Below are positions 7,895-16,640 of a stretch of DNA of 56,659 bases, in pieces. The translations under genes and the position numbers were made by a program. A model generated the notes under the pieces. The model searched no databases. It was not told the DNA's origin and saw only the letters and a program-made list of their open reading frames with translations. Location: contig NZ_JAFWOM010000074.1 in the NCBI RefSeq assembly GCF_017545445.1, positions 1 to 56,659 of the forward strand. Direction: 5' to 3'. Source of the stretch: Fibrobacter sp. (GTDB lineage: Bacteria; Fibrobacterota; Fibrobacteria; Fibrobacterales; Fibrobacteraceae). Numbering within the stretch: the stretch's first letter is position 1; every line of letters begins with the position of its first letter.

Positions 7895-8938
7895 TTAATA
7901 CGAGAGAACGGAATCGATAAATTTCTTTTCGAGGAAAACGTCAAAATCAGCCGGATTCATGACGCTCAAATTCGAATTTTTACAATAAACCAAGCAATTG
8001 CCGTTACTCCCGCCCAACCAGTCCATTTCCTTGAACATGAGCGTCACTTTATCATCGATAGCGTAATCAATGATGTCGTATTCGAAAGCGTCCAAGCCCT
8101 CATCATTTTTAGAATAGGGATGGAACAGCATTGCATTGTACTTAGGTTTAAATTTATCGACAAACGCATTTTCTGCTTTCACCGAAAGCGTTTCGATAGA
8201 CGGAAGCCTTTTTTCGTTCAACGGTGCTAGGAATTCGTTTATCGATGTCGCATTCCCCACCAAAAGACTATTATCCCTTTCATCAACGTCAAAGAACAAT
8301 AGAACAATGTCATCCTGAACATCTTCGTATTCTTCAATTTCTGATTCAAGAATTTCTAGAAACGATTCACGATCTTTATGCAATTTCAAAGAATTTTCAT
8401 GAACAACTTTTCCGATGTACATGATTTCATAATCCCAAAAGAAATTTTTCGCTTTATCAAAATTCGGGATTCGGAGCAGTTTGTTCGTATATAGGTACAA
8501 AAGTTTTTCAGGAGCAAGCCAACCCGCAAAAGCATTGTCATTCAAATGTTTTTTCAATTCTTTTTCATTGGCTTTTTCTAATACTTTTTTTTCAACCTCA
8601 TAGAAACAGATTCCACGAGCGCTTGCGACATTGCCTTTCTTGATAATTATGTTATTTTCAATATCAAAAACAAGTTTTTTATTACCACACGTTTTAAAGA
8701 AATCTTGATTTGTGGGAATGGAAATACTCGTATGGCCGCACGTATTTACGAGATCAAGATTAATTTTATCATTCACGACATTAATATTGCTAAAATAGAT
8801 TCGAGGTTTTTTAGCAATCATATACGCATGAGCTTTTCTTATCGCTCTATTAATATCGTCATCATTCTTAGCCCACGCAATATCGGATACAGATAGCGGG
8901 CTACACGCCAATTTCAATACTGTCGAAAGTACTTTCAT
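7895..8938 (-). CDS. Hypothetical cytosolic protein
   Basis: 347 residues from the ATG at 8938 (MKVLSTVLKLACSPLS). An upstream extension would have to start on a TTG at 9016 without a ribosome binding site, so I prefer the internal ATG. There is no signal peptide or membrane segment. It is rich in Lys/Asn/Asp with an acidic centre (ILESEIEEYEDVQDDIVLLFFDVDERD). I do not recognise a family. It stands alone: terminator-like hairpins lie upstream (9064-9083) and a palindrome downstream. Confidence 0.6.
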   Translation of the reverse strand: MKVLSTVLKLACSPLSVSDIAWAKNDDDINRAIRKAHAYMIAKKPRIYFSNINVVNDKINLDLVNTCGHTSISIPTNQDFFKTCGNKKLVFDIENNIIIKKGNVASARGICFYEVEKKVLEKANEKELKKHLNDNAFAGWLAPEKLLYLYTNKLLRIPNFDKAKNFFWDYEIMYIGKVVHENSLKLHKDRESFLEILESEIEEYEDVQDDIVLLFFDVDERDNSLLVGNATSINEFLAPLNEKRLPSIETLSVKAENAFVDKFKPKYNAMLFHPYSKNDEGLDAFEYDIIDYAIDDKVTLMFKEMDWLGGSNGNCLVYCKNSNLSVMNPADFDVFLEKKFIDSVLSY

Positions 8939-9063
8939 ACCACACTCGCTAAATATCCATACACCATACCAAACATAAAACTTTTTTAAAAAATTCCGTA
9001 GCTCCAAAAACTGCAAGAAATTGCTTTATATTTCTTATGTTTTGATGACGTTTTACAAAACAG

Positions 9064-9083
9064 GGCGAAACCGCAGTTTCGCC
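9064..9083 (-). terminator. Terminator-like hairpin after the FISUMP lipoprotein gene
   Basis: GGCGAAAC/GTTTCGCC forms an 8-bp stem with a 4-base loop. T-rich sequence follows on both strands (TGTTTTG on minus, TTGCTTTTTT on plus). It lies between a minus-strand gene ending at 9160 and the next minus-strand start at 8938. A second small hairpin (GTCTG/CAGAC) sits at about 9137-9158. Confidence 0.6.
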
Positions 9084-9159
9084 ATTTGCTTTTTTACAGA
9101 ATTTGAAAATATCTATTTTTGAATGTTTTTAGCAATGTCTGTCGCCATATTTGCAGACA

Positions 9160-10707
9160 TCATTCATCAACGTTCTTGACGCAACGAACCGCGTTATAAG
9201 TGTTCTTGTAAACTTCCTTTTTTTCCATCACTTCGCCATAAACAACGTGCGACTCGTCCAAGACATAGACATAAGCCCTGAGATTCCTGAAAGACTTATT
9301 GGTTTCATAAACAGGATCGGCGGTCCACAAGTAAGCTGTTTCATTGACAACAGAATTGTGGTTAGCTCCGATAGCCTCGTCTTTTTCGTCATAACGGCCA
9401 GCAGCTACCAACGAGAATCCATATTCATCATCGCCAGGATTACTCCAACCCACTTTAGCCTTCAGCGCATGGACTTTGTCCCAGCCGCCAATGGCGTTTA
9501 ACAGTTCTTCAAAATCGAGAATAATCGGCAAATGCCAGCCTTCTGGGCAAATACCGCGAACCGGCTCCTGACTAAAAAGCTTATCCAAGAACGAATAATC
9601 AAAAGAACCGGAATCCATGGCGGCGGCCCAAGAATAAAGCATACCATACGTTTTCTTCAATTCAGCTTCATCGGTTTCCACCGACACGGAACGTCCCTTG
9701 AGTACCGGAGTCTTGGCGGAATCTGCATAATTGAGATTTTCGGCCATCCAAGTTTGCTTGCCAATCGTTACGGTTTTATACACCTGTCCATCGCGAGCAT
9801 CTGTAAATTCGCCTTTTTTCACAGACGATGGTTCCACCGGTCCGTGAATATGTTCATAATTTTCCACACAACGTACAGACAATCCATGACTTTTTGATTC
9901 ATAGTCAACATCACTACGCGAGCCATAAACGGAACAATAAGCCATCGCCGTTGAATCGCTATCTTCATGCGTAGTCCAAAAAAAGGCATTTTTCGTACTC
10001 AGTCCTTTTTCTCCATTGCTATACTGATAATACATGCCTGACGGAAGAAGCGTAAAGCCGTAAATGTTCACGTCAATAGAATCCGACCAAGAAAAGAAGC
10101 GACCACTTCTGAAAAGATTATGTCCATATTTATAAAATAAACTAGCTTCTTCATTTTCGAGAACGTGCCAGCCTTCAGGACAAATTCCTTTAAAGTTGTC
10201 AGTAATTTTACATATTTTTCCATAACCGCAACCGGATTTTACGGAATCCATGGCGGCAGCAAACGTGTAAAGACGCCCGTACAAATCACAGTTTTCCTGA
10301 GCACACCAAGTATTGGCGGTATCGCCCAAATCATAATTCAAGTTCTCGGCCATAAAATTATACGGCCCCAGCTTGATGGTCTTATAAATCTTGTTGTCGC
10401 GGCTATCGACGAGTTCGCCATAGGTAAGCCCCGGATTGAGGTAATCCCACGCGGTCTCTACAGAACTGGAGCTTTCCAGACTGCTAGAACTCTCGACGCT
10501 GCTGGAATGAGCCGAACTGCTGGAACTTTGCTCGCGAGACGATGATAAAGCTTCGCTGCAAGAACTTTCAGCAACGGAGCTCGACGATATTTCTAGCGGA
10601 GGCATCGACGTGCTTTCTTCACCGCAAGCGATTACAATAAAGGAGATAGATAAAATGCCCGTACTCAAAATACGGGCAAAAAACTTATGGAAGAAATTTT
10701 TATTCAT
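9160..10707 (-). CDS. FISUMP lipoprotein with two tandem Fibrobacter major paralogous domains
   Basis: 515 residues. A lipobox ending IVIAC places the lipidated Cys at 28, followed by a Ser/Glu-rich linker (about 38-88) that probably spans away from the membrane. Two FISUMP domains follow: residues ~90-285 (YGELVDSRDNKIYKT, FMAENLNY, GICPEGWH, SVRCVE) and ~300-512 (GEFTDARDGQVYKTV, WMAENLNY, GICPEGWHLP, AVRCVKN). This domain is greatly expanded in Fibrobacter surface proteins; its function is not established. Only a weak ribosome binding site is visible. Confidence 0.9.
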   Translation of the reverse strand: MNKNFFHKFFARILSTGILSISFIVIACGEESTSMPPLEISSSSVAESSCSEALSSSREQSSSSSAHSSSVESSSSLESSSSVETAWDYLNPGLTYGELVDSRDNKIYKTIKLGPYNFMAENLNYDLGDTANTWCAQENCDLYGRLYTFAAAMDSVKSGCGYGKICKITDNFKGICPEGWHVLENEEASLFYKYGHNLFRSGRFFSWSDSIDVNIYGFTLLPSGMYYQYSNGEKGLSTKNAFFWTTHEDSDSTAMAYCSVYGSRSDVDYESKSHGLSVRCVENYEHIHGPVEPSSVKKGEFTDARDGQVYKTVTIGKQTWMAENLNYADSAKTPVLKGRSVSVETDEAELKKTYGMLYSWAAAMDSGSFDYSFLDKLFSQEPVRGICPEGWHLPIILDFEELLNAIGGWDKVHALKAKVGWSNPGDDEYGFSLVAAGRYDEKDEAIGANHNSVVNETAYLWTADPVYETNKSFRNLRAYVYVLDESHVVYGEVMEKKEVYKNTYNAVRCVKNVDE

Positions 10708-10732
10708 ACAACAAATTACTTCAAAGTATCAA

Positions 10733-11317
10733 TTAAAGAACACCTTTGCTGCTAGGCACACCCTTCACGTTACGCGAAGGAGCGACTGCCATAGCGACAG
10801 CACGGGCGAACGCCTTGAAAATGGATTCCAGACAGTGATGGTTATCGTTGCCATAGAACAGTTCCACATGCAAATTCATGCGGGCGTTTTCGCAAAGGCT
10901 TTTGAAGAAATGCTCGAACATGCTCGCTTCGATTCCGCCTGCGGTCGCAGCCGGGAGTTTCACATTCCAGACAAAACCGATGCGGTTGCTGAAATCGATG
11001 CACACGCGAGAAAGAGCCTCGTCCATTGGAACAAAGTAAAACCCGTAACGTTCAATTCCCTTCTTGTCGCCAAGACATTCCACAAGAGCTTGACCCAGTA
11101 CAATCGCGATATCTTCCATGCTGTGGTGCATATCTACTTCGGTATCGCCCTTGCACGTCAGATCCAGATGGAATCCGCCATGAACTTGGAACAAATTCAG
11201 CATGTGGTCCAGAAAGCCTGACCCTGAATTGATTTTGCCTCTTGTGGCATCATCCAAATTCAAAAACAGTTCAATATCGGTTTCACTAGTCTTGCGAGAA
11301 ATCTTAGAAGAACGCAT
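10733..11317 (-). CDS. hisB: Imidazoleglycerol-phosphate dehydratase
   Basis: 194 residues, the typical length of the monofunctional enzyme. It catalyses the sixth step of histidine synthesis, dehydrating imidazole glycerol phosphate to imidazole acetol phosphate. The manganese-ligand motifs are present: FLDHML near 36-42, DMHHSMEDIAI in the first half and DNHHCLESIFKAFARA near the C terminus. An AAGGA site precedes the ATG. It lies 11 bases after the rodZ-like gene; no other his genes are in view, so the pathway genes are scattered. Confidence 0.96.
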   Translation of the reverse strand: MRSSKISRKTSETDIELFLNLDDATRGKINSGSGFLDHMLNLFQVHGGFHLDLTCKGDTEVDMHHSMEDIAIVLGQALVECLGDKKGIERYGFYFVPMDEALSRVCIDFSNRIGFVWNVKLPAATAGGIEASMFEHFFKSLCENARMNLHVELFYGNDNHHCLESIFKAFARAVAMAVAPSRNVKGVPSSKGVL

Positions 11318-11328
11318 CTTAAAAATCC

Positions 11329-12279
11329 TTATTGAAGAACGCGACCGTCAAAAACGCTAAAGCGAACTACACGGCCAAATTTCGGCGTCGGGATTGGAGT
11401 TTCCACGCCGTTCAAGTACATTTTGCCAATCGCACGCGGTTCGCCAATGACGATATACAGCGTTCCGCTTGCCGTATAGACAAGCTTGTTATCGACAGTC
11501 GCAATGTTCGCTTCTTTTACAAAATCATCGTCATCTTCGTCACGCTTGATGCCGACCCAAGAACGAGTTTCGCCAGAACCCACGAGCTCGATTTTCGTGC
11601 GGCCATTATCCGAAACCGGCCCCGTCGGAGCCTTCACCGTGTCCTTCTTGGAAGATGCGGAAATGAAAATCGTTGCAGAAGCCGGGAGATTCTCGGACTT
11701 TTTCATCGCGTTATCGACGATAGCCTGTGTGACCTTTTCGTTTTTTTCATCCTTGATGGAATCGACCGGAACCGCTTCGGCACCTTCAGGCATATCCTGA
11801 TTCAATTCTGGAGTATCTTCAGAAGCGACTGCCGCCGGAGGATTAACGTTAGCATCAGAAGCATTTTCGTTAATGGTCACAAAATGAAGCCCGACAAAGA
11901 GCAACACAGCAATAAGAAGAATCGCAATGGGCACAGCCTTGCTGCGCGGTTTTTTCTCGTCTTCTGTCATCGGGGCGATGTTCTGCATGAGTGGTTCTGC
12001 GTCATTTTCTGCATAACTAGAGCCAACTTCTTGAGCGTAAGCCTTAAGAAGAGTCTTGACATCCAAACCCAGCTTACCGCTTATAGAGTTCAAATAGCTA
12101 CGAACGTAAGCTTCCACCGGAAAAGCTTTCCAGTTGCTAGCTTCGATATTAAGAAGAATCCTCGTCGGAATCTTTGTACGTTCCGAAAGATCTTCAACAG
12201 AAAGCCCTTGAGATTCACGAACCCTGACAAGATATTCACCAAGACGTTCGTTAGGATTTTTTTCGTCCATTTGAACCAT
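11329..12279 (-). CDS. rodZ: RodZ-like cytoskeletal/cell-shape protein
   Basis: 316 residues with RodZ architecture: an N-terminal helix-turn-helix domain (about 10-80: LGEYLVRVRESQGLSVEDLSERTKIPTRILLNIE), one transmembrane helix near 116-133 and an extracytoplasmic region ending in a DUF4115-like beta domain (about 225-316). In other bacteria RodZ anchors MreB filaments to the elongation machinery. The start overlaps the maf stop (TAATG), so translation is coupled; a second Met three codons later is an alternative start. Confidence 0.8.
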   Translation of the reverse strand: MVQMDEKNPNERLGEYLVRVRESQGLSVEDLSERTKIPTRILLNIEASNWKAFPVEAYVRSYLNSISGKLGLDVKTLLKAYAQEVGSSYAENDAEPLMQNIAPMTEDEKKPRSKAVPIAILLIAVLLFVGLHFVTINENASDANVNPPAAVASEDTPELNQDMPEGAEAVPVDSIKDEKNEKVTQAIVDNAMKKSENLPASATIFISASSKKDTVKAPTGPVSDNGRTKIELVGSGETRSWVGIKRDEDDDDFVKEANIATVDNKLVYTASGTLYIVIGEPRAIGKMYLNGVETPIPTPKFGRVVRFSVFDGRVLQ

Positions 12280-12854
12280 TACCTATACCCTATTTTTAAC
12301 CCATCCAGCATTTCCAGCGTACGTGCAACAGGCAATCCAACCACGTTGTAGTAGCAGCCGTTGATGGACTTGATCAAGCGCGCGCCATTCGTCTGAATTC
12401 CGTATGCACCAGCCTTATCCATCGAGTCCTTAGAATTTACATAATCTTTAAGCTCTTGTAAGGAACAATTTCTAAAAAAGACCTCTGTTTTCTCCTCTGA
12501 CGAACAAAGGACTTCCCCATTTCGAGCAACCGCCACTCCAGTAATGACAAAATGGCTTCGGTTATTCAATTTGTTCAGCATATTGAGGGCATCGTCTTCT
12601 GATTTTGGCTTGCCAAGCGGAACGTTATCCAAAAAGACAAGCGTGTCAAAGCCAAGGACGTAAGCATCACGCTCCAAGCGGGATACAGACAAAGCCTTAA
12701 TGCAGGCGTTTTCACGTGGAAAATCAAGCGGATTGGAGCTTGTCGGCTTTTCGTCTTCATTCGAGACGACCACGCGGAAGTTGACACCCAGCTGTTTTAA
12801 AATTTCAGAACGACGCGGCGAACCGCTAGCGAGAATAATTTGGTCTTTAGTCAT
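12279..12854 (-). CDS. maf: Maf family nucleotide pyrophosphatase
   Basis: 191 residues. The opening ILASGSPRRSEILKQLG is the Maf phosphate-binding signature; NACIKALSV, VLGFDTLVFLDN and the C-terminal DKAGAYGIQ complete the active-site blocks. Maf proteins hydrolyse non-canonical or modified nucleoside triphosphates (dTTP/UTP or m7GTP type) to monophosphates. Upstream is a G/T-rich repetitive stretch rather than a clear ribosome binding site. It leads a tight maf-rodZ-hisB run. Confidence 0.93.
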   Translation of the reverse strand: MTKDQIILASGSPRRSEILKQLGVNFRVVVSNEDEKPTSSNPLDFPRENACIKALSVSRLERDAYVLGFDTLVFLDNVPLGKPKSEDDALNMLNKLNNRSHFVITGVAVARNGEVLCSSEEKTEVFFRNCSLQELKDYVNSKDSMDKAGAYGIQTNGARLIKSINGCYYNVVGLPVARTLEMLDGLKIGYR

Positions 12855-13116
12855 TGGTTGTTTTTAGGTTATAGGTTTTAGGTCGTAGGGATTAGGCCGC
12901 AGGCGACCGCGCCCATTCCCCACAACCTCTCTCGTCTTTGGATTATCGCTTCTCCCCACAGAGGATAACTCAACTAAGGCAATAAATTGCCAAGTTTCGT
13001 ATAGCTCTAATCCCAAATGCTGGACTCGGTCATGCCCATGCAAGCATGGTCGCGACTCTCGTCCTACGCATTTGTCGTCTTTCGTCTTTCGTCTCTCGTC
13101 TATCAGCGAAGCGGTC
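12855..13116. repeat. Gene-free gap made of low-complexity and dispersed repeats
   Basis: No supportable gene. At 12856-12895 a TTTTAGG/GTTATAGG-type stretch resembles the G/T-rich repeats at 25.8 and 31.35 kb. At 13025-13061 lies a palindromic element (CATGC/GCATG core followed by GTCGCGACTCTCG) that recurs at 29391-29425. At 13076-13104 GTCTTTC-type heptamers repeat four times. Confidence 0.5.
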
Positions 13117-15597
13117 TTAATCATAGTACTTCGTGTCGGTGCTGCCTGCGTTCAGCTTGATGTCCGGCAAGTCTCGCACATAAACAGAGAAGCTCCAACC
13201 GGCGGCAGGCCCCGTAGGCGTCCACGAGAAATCGAGTTGCCAACAATGCAACACACGCTTGAACGTAAACTCATGCGAAACGAAACGGCCTTCGTTGTAA
13301 TCGTAACGCGTACTGTACGATACGTCCCAGTTGACGGTCGGCTGGAACGTCGCCGAAATCCCCGTCGAATGGTTTATGTTATCCTTAAATAAATTCTTTG
13401 CGACTCGCGTACTGCTGAACGAATAACGGTAATCCAAGCTCAAGGACCACTTCAGCATTTCGTACTTTTCCATCTGCGACGGAAGCCCGCCGTTAAACGA
13501 ACCGCTCCAGTGGAAACTCTTCGAAAGTTCGTAACCCCAATATGTGAGTTCCGGGAATCGAACTTTATTCGGATTCGATTCGTACTTGTGATAGAAGCTA
13601 TGGCGAGTATTGATGGTGAACATGTAATCTTGCAAAATCTGGAATCCGAACGAAGACGAAATATCGGAGAAATTCAGTGAATCCGCCGCAAAGTTGTACG
13701 AGAAGCTATGCCTTGTAGTGAGCAAACGGCGAGTCCCGTATTGATCTTCAACCATCTTCGCTTTCTTAGTCGAATCGCCGCGAGTCGTATCGACATGGCC
13801 CGCCACCTTGAGGTATTTGATGTCAAAGTCGTTGCTCAAGCTGAACCCGATTGTCTGCTGCTTTTGCTGGTACGTCGATTGTCCCAAGAGCGGGTGCGGA
13901 GCGAACGTCTTGACCGTATCAATTTCGGGTGCGTACGTGTAAGAAATGCTCGGAGAAAGCACGTGACGAATACCCGTAAACCGCCCTATTTCGGGAACCC
14001 AAATGCCGTAAAGTTTCGTGTCGGCAGTCAAGCTGTAGCTGTGATTGTAAGCGACATCGCCAAAAGTTCCTTCGCTCGGATTAAAGCTCATGTAGCGTTT
14101 TCTTTTGTACAAAGAATCATTCGGATTCCGCCAAGATGTACCCGTCCAATACCCCGAGAACGTCGCCCTCGGCGTGATGTTGATAACGTTAAAAAGACGG
14201 CCCGAATAATCCAACGTGTAAGTTCCCGAATATCCTACATAATGCGCAGTCGTATCTTCGTCCAACGTTTCATCCCTATCGCGACGCATGTAGTAGTTAA
14301 AGCGGTTCGTAAAACTGTAGTTGAACTTTTCAAGGAACGACTGGAACGAGCCGTCTTCTGCGGCGACCTCGCCTTCTTCCAATTCAAAATTGAAAAGGTT
14401 TCCGCTCATGCGATACTGGATATCGGGCAAGTTGCGTTCGAGCATGCCAGTCGTGAGGTTATGGCTCTGCGAGATCTTGACCGTTAAACTCTTGTTGTTG
14501 CCGAACTTTCCAGAATACGCCAAAGAAGCGTTCGCCTGCTGGTTCAAAATTGTGCTCGCCTCTAGCGAGTTGTTCTTACGCACATTCTTGCTGCTGACAA
14601 AAGAGCCTTGACCGCTCAACGTATGCTTTGCATCGGGAGTCAAATTCTGATTGTGCAAGAAAGAAATGTCATAACCGCTGTTGCTAAAATCGAATTCTTG
14701 CAAATAGCTGGTGTATCTCAAATACCCGTCTAGCAAATAACGTTTTCTGTAGCGAATTTCGCCAGACAACGTAGAGCGTTCAAAGCGAGCCTCGTCACCT
14801 TCGATAATGTCGCCCGAAATCGTCGCATCCCAGTAATCGTTCGCGGCATAGTAAAAACCGATGTTACGCAAGTAAAAACCCTGCTTTTGGTCGCCACCGA
14901 ACTTAGGCGTCAAAAGGCCCGACTTGCGACCGCTCTTGAGAGGCGCCACGATCATCGGGAGAACCGCCACCGGCACGTCGGCAATGTTCAGCACCACCGG
15001 GCGAGCCGTAATCGTCTCTTTGGGCTTCACCACCATGCGTCGTCCGTAAAAGTAGAAGTGCTGATGCGTCGTATCGTTACACGTACTGAAATCGCCACGG
15101 GCAATCTGGATTCGCGTATCCGGCAAACGCCGGACTTCCATGCCGTTCAGTTGCTGATTGTCCTGGAACGTGGTCGCGTAATACACCTCGCCTATTTTCG
15201 ACTTGAGGTTGTACTTGAGACGCATCCCCGAAAGCGAGGGGTTCTTAGTTTCGCGGAGCACGGGATTTCCGCTAGCCGCCAAAATCTGATTTTTCTGGTC
15301 CATCCAAATCGTGTCGGATTCCAGCGTCGCGGTGCGATACTTGAGCTGTGCGGAATTATTCAAGTTGAAGGTCGATGTTTCCACATCATATACCAAGTCA
15401 ACCGCACGGTACTCAATCGTATCCACGCCCGTCGTGTCGTTCATCCAATCGACTTCCGTCGTGTCCTCTACAGGCTGTTCGCGTTCTTCAAGTTCAAAGC
15501 GGGTCATCTCCTCGCCATAAGAGCAAGGAGCAAAGACCGCAGCGACCAAAAAAGCAAAAACGGCCCACAAATAACGATGGGTTGCGGATAAAATCAC
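13117..15597 (-). CDS. lptD: LPS-assembly outer membrane protein LptD
   Basis: 826 residues, a usual LptD size. After a signal peptide (to about residue 28, SYGEE) comes an OstA-type periplasmic beta-jellyroll (about 60-200: VYDVETSTFNLNNSAQLKY, GNPVLRETKNPSLSG, EVYYATTF), then DVPVAVLPMIVAPLKSGRKSGLLTPKFG and a long beta-barrel ending in the Asp/Tyr-rich tail. It inserts LPS into the outer leaflet, so it implies a diderm LPS-bearing cell. The start is GTG without a ribosome binding site, with TATTTT eight bases upstream. Confidence 0.9.
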   Translation of the reverse strand: MILSATHRYLWAVFAFLVAAVFAPCSYGEEMTRFELEEREQPVEDTTEVDWMNDTTGVDTIEYRAVDLVYDVETSTFNLNNSAQLKYRTATLESDTIWMDQKNQILAASGNPVLRETKNPSLSGMRLKYNLKSKIGEVYYATTFQDNQQLNGMEVRRLPDTRIQIARGDFSTCNDTTHQHFYFYGRRMVVKPKETITARPVVLNIADVPVAVLPMIVAPLKSGRKSGLLTPKFGGDQKQGFYLRNIGFYYAANDYWDATISGDIIEGDEARFERSTLSGEIRYRKRYLLDGYLRYTSYLQEFDFSNSGYDISFLHNQNLTPDAKHTLSGQGSFVSSKNVRKNNSLEASTILNQQANASLAYSGKFGNNKSLTVKISQSHNLTTGMLERNLPDIQYRMSGNLFNFELEEGEVAAEDGSFQSFLEKFNYSFTNRFNYYMRRDRDETLDEDTTAHYVGYSGTYTLDYSGRLFNVINITPRATFSGYWTGTSWRNPNDSLYKRKRYMSFNPSEGTFGDVAYNHSYSLTADTKLYGIWVPEIGRFTGIRHVLSPSISYTYAPEIDTVKTFAPHPLLGQSTYQQKQQTIGFSLSNDFDIKYLKVAGHVDTTRGDSTKKAKMVEDQYGTRRLLTTRHSFSYNFAADSLNFSDISSSFGFQILQDYMFTINTRHSFYHKYESNPNKVRFPELTYWGYELSKSFHWSGSFNGGLPSQMEKYEMLKWSLSLDYRYSFSSTRVAKNLFKDNINHSTGISATFQPTVNWDVSYSTRYDYNEGRFVSHEFTFKRVLHCWQLDFSWTPTGPAAGWSFSVYVRDLPDIKLNAGSTDTKYYD

Positions 15598-15605
15598 GGT
15601 GCAAC

Positions 15606-15611
15606 AAAATA
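15606..15611 (-). promoter_or_regulatory. -10 box eight bases before lptD GTG: candidate leaderless promoter
   Basis: Minus strand TATTTT-8 bases-GTG, no purine-rich binding site in between. Confidence 0.35.
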
Positions 15612-15653
15612 GAAAAATATGAAAACGAGAAAAAAATTTCTCATAAAAAAGAC

Positions 15654-15680
15654 GACCCCGGCACTATGGCCGGGGTGACA
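15654..15680 (-). terminator. Palindromic CCCCGG/CCGGGG repeat acting as terminator
   Basis: CCCCGG (15656-15661) and CCGGGG (15670-15675) pair across an 8-base loop; the minus strand continues TCGTCTTTTTT, so it can end the PDZ-protein transcript. It belongs to a dispersed family with the pattern GAYCCCGGCAC...GGCCGGGRTGACA also seen at 31.7 and 53.7 kb. Confidence 0.6.
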
Positions 15681-15708
15681 TATTCGAAATTGTTATAAAA
15701 AGCGAGAG

Positions 15709-16518
15709 TTACTTCAGCACAGCGTTTGCACCGCTAATGCTGCCATTGTGGTCAATGGAAATAACGTAGCGGCCAGACGGAATCTGAGAGCCATCCCAAG
15801 AAAGCGTGTTGACACCAGCCTTTGCATCGTCGAGCTTGAGCTTTGCCACCTGTTCGCCATCAGCATTCAAGATGGTAACGGTTGCACGGCCTGGAGACTT
15901 GAGCGTAAACCAAACCGACTTGCGGTTGAAGAGGCGGAGGCTTGCGTCACCAGTACGAACGGCAGTCTGCTTTGAAATCTTCGGAGTGGACTTGACCTTT
16001 TCCACATAAATTCCATTGACGTTTGCAGAAGCGACAGAGACATCCTTCTTGATGAGAGTGCCGAAGTTGAGCACAGCAACCAACTGTTTTTCGTTTTCGG
16101 CAGCGCTAGCGTACGTTTCAAGTTCTTGCACGTTCACGCGGTCCTTGTCGCCGTACCAGCTCGTGACAGCCTTGCCGTCCAAGTCCTTCACGGTAATCTG
16201 CGCACGACGGATAACGGTGGAATAAGTTTCACCATTGCTGATGTAAGAGATTTCGAGCGGCTTGTTGACCTGACCACGGAGCTTAGCCTTCGAAAATTCA
16301 ATATCCTGACCCTTGAGGCTCACACCGTCAACAGCAGTGATAACATCACCAGCCTGCAAATTGGTTTCGGCAGCCGGAGTGCCCGGAATAACTTCGGCCA
16401 CATGAACGCCGTCCTTCACCTGATAAATGGTGATGCCAACGCCACCAAAGGATTCGTCAGCCATAAGCGGAGCGGCCATCATCGCAGCAATCAGAGAAGC
16501 CTTAACAAAACTATTCAT
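15709..16518 (-). CDS. Exported PDZ-domain protein with C-terminal FlgD/Ig-like domain
   Basis: 269 residues. A signal peptide ends near residue 20 (APLMADE). Residues ~23-110 form a PDZ domain (GGVGITIYQVKDGVHVAEVIPGTPAAETNLQAGDVITAVDG). Residues ~185-265 form a beta-sandwich like those at the ends of secreted Fibrobacter and Bacteroidetes proteins (TILNADGEQVAKLKLDDAKAGVNTLSWDGSQIPSGRYVISI). No protease domain is present. AAGGAGAATATC gives a strong ribosome binding site, and a good promoter lies at 16547-16575. Confidence 0.8.
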   Translation of the reverse strand: MNSFVKASLIAAMMAAPLMADESFGGVGITIYQVKDGVHVAEVIPGTPAAETNLQAGDVITAVDGVSLKGQDIEFSKAKLRGQVNKPLEISYISNGETYSTVIRRAQITVKDLDGKAVTSWYGDKDRVNVQELETYASAAENEKQLVAVLNFGTLIKKDVSVASANVNGIYVEKVKSTPKISKQTAVRTGDASLRLFNRKSVWFTLKSPGRATVTILNADGEQVAKLKLDDAKAGVNTLSWDGSQIPSGRYVISIDHNGSISGANAVLK

Positions 16519-16546
16519 GATATTCTCCTTAAATTTTACCTATCAT

Positions 16547-16575
16547 AATATATAATAAAAAAAATCATATTACAA
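16547..16575 (-). promoter_or_regulatory. Promoter of the PDZ-protein gene
   Basis: Minus strand TTGTAA (16570-16575), 17-base spacer, TATATT (16547-16552), about 30 bases before the ATG at 16518. It lies in the divergent gap shared with the transglutaminase-like gene. Confidence 0.5.
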
Positions 16576-16627
16576 CCGTAAAGCCCCCTAAAAAAAGCCT
16601 TTTTTCAATCCATAAAAACCTTTTTCT

Positions 16628-16633
16628 TATATT
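16628..16633 (+). promoter_or_regulatory. -10 box seven bases before ATG: candidate leaderless promoter
   Basis: Plus strand TATATT, seven bases (six T and one C), then ATG at 16641; no purine-rich ribosome binding site is present. Confidence 0.5.
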
Positions 16634-16640
16634 TTTTTTC

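Noticed and set aside
12864..13124. 86-codon minus-strand frame in the maf-lptD gap
   Set aside because: It consists of dispersed and low-complexity repeats and has no ribosome binding site.
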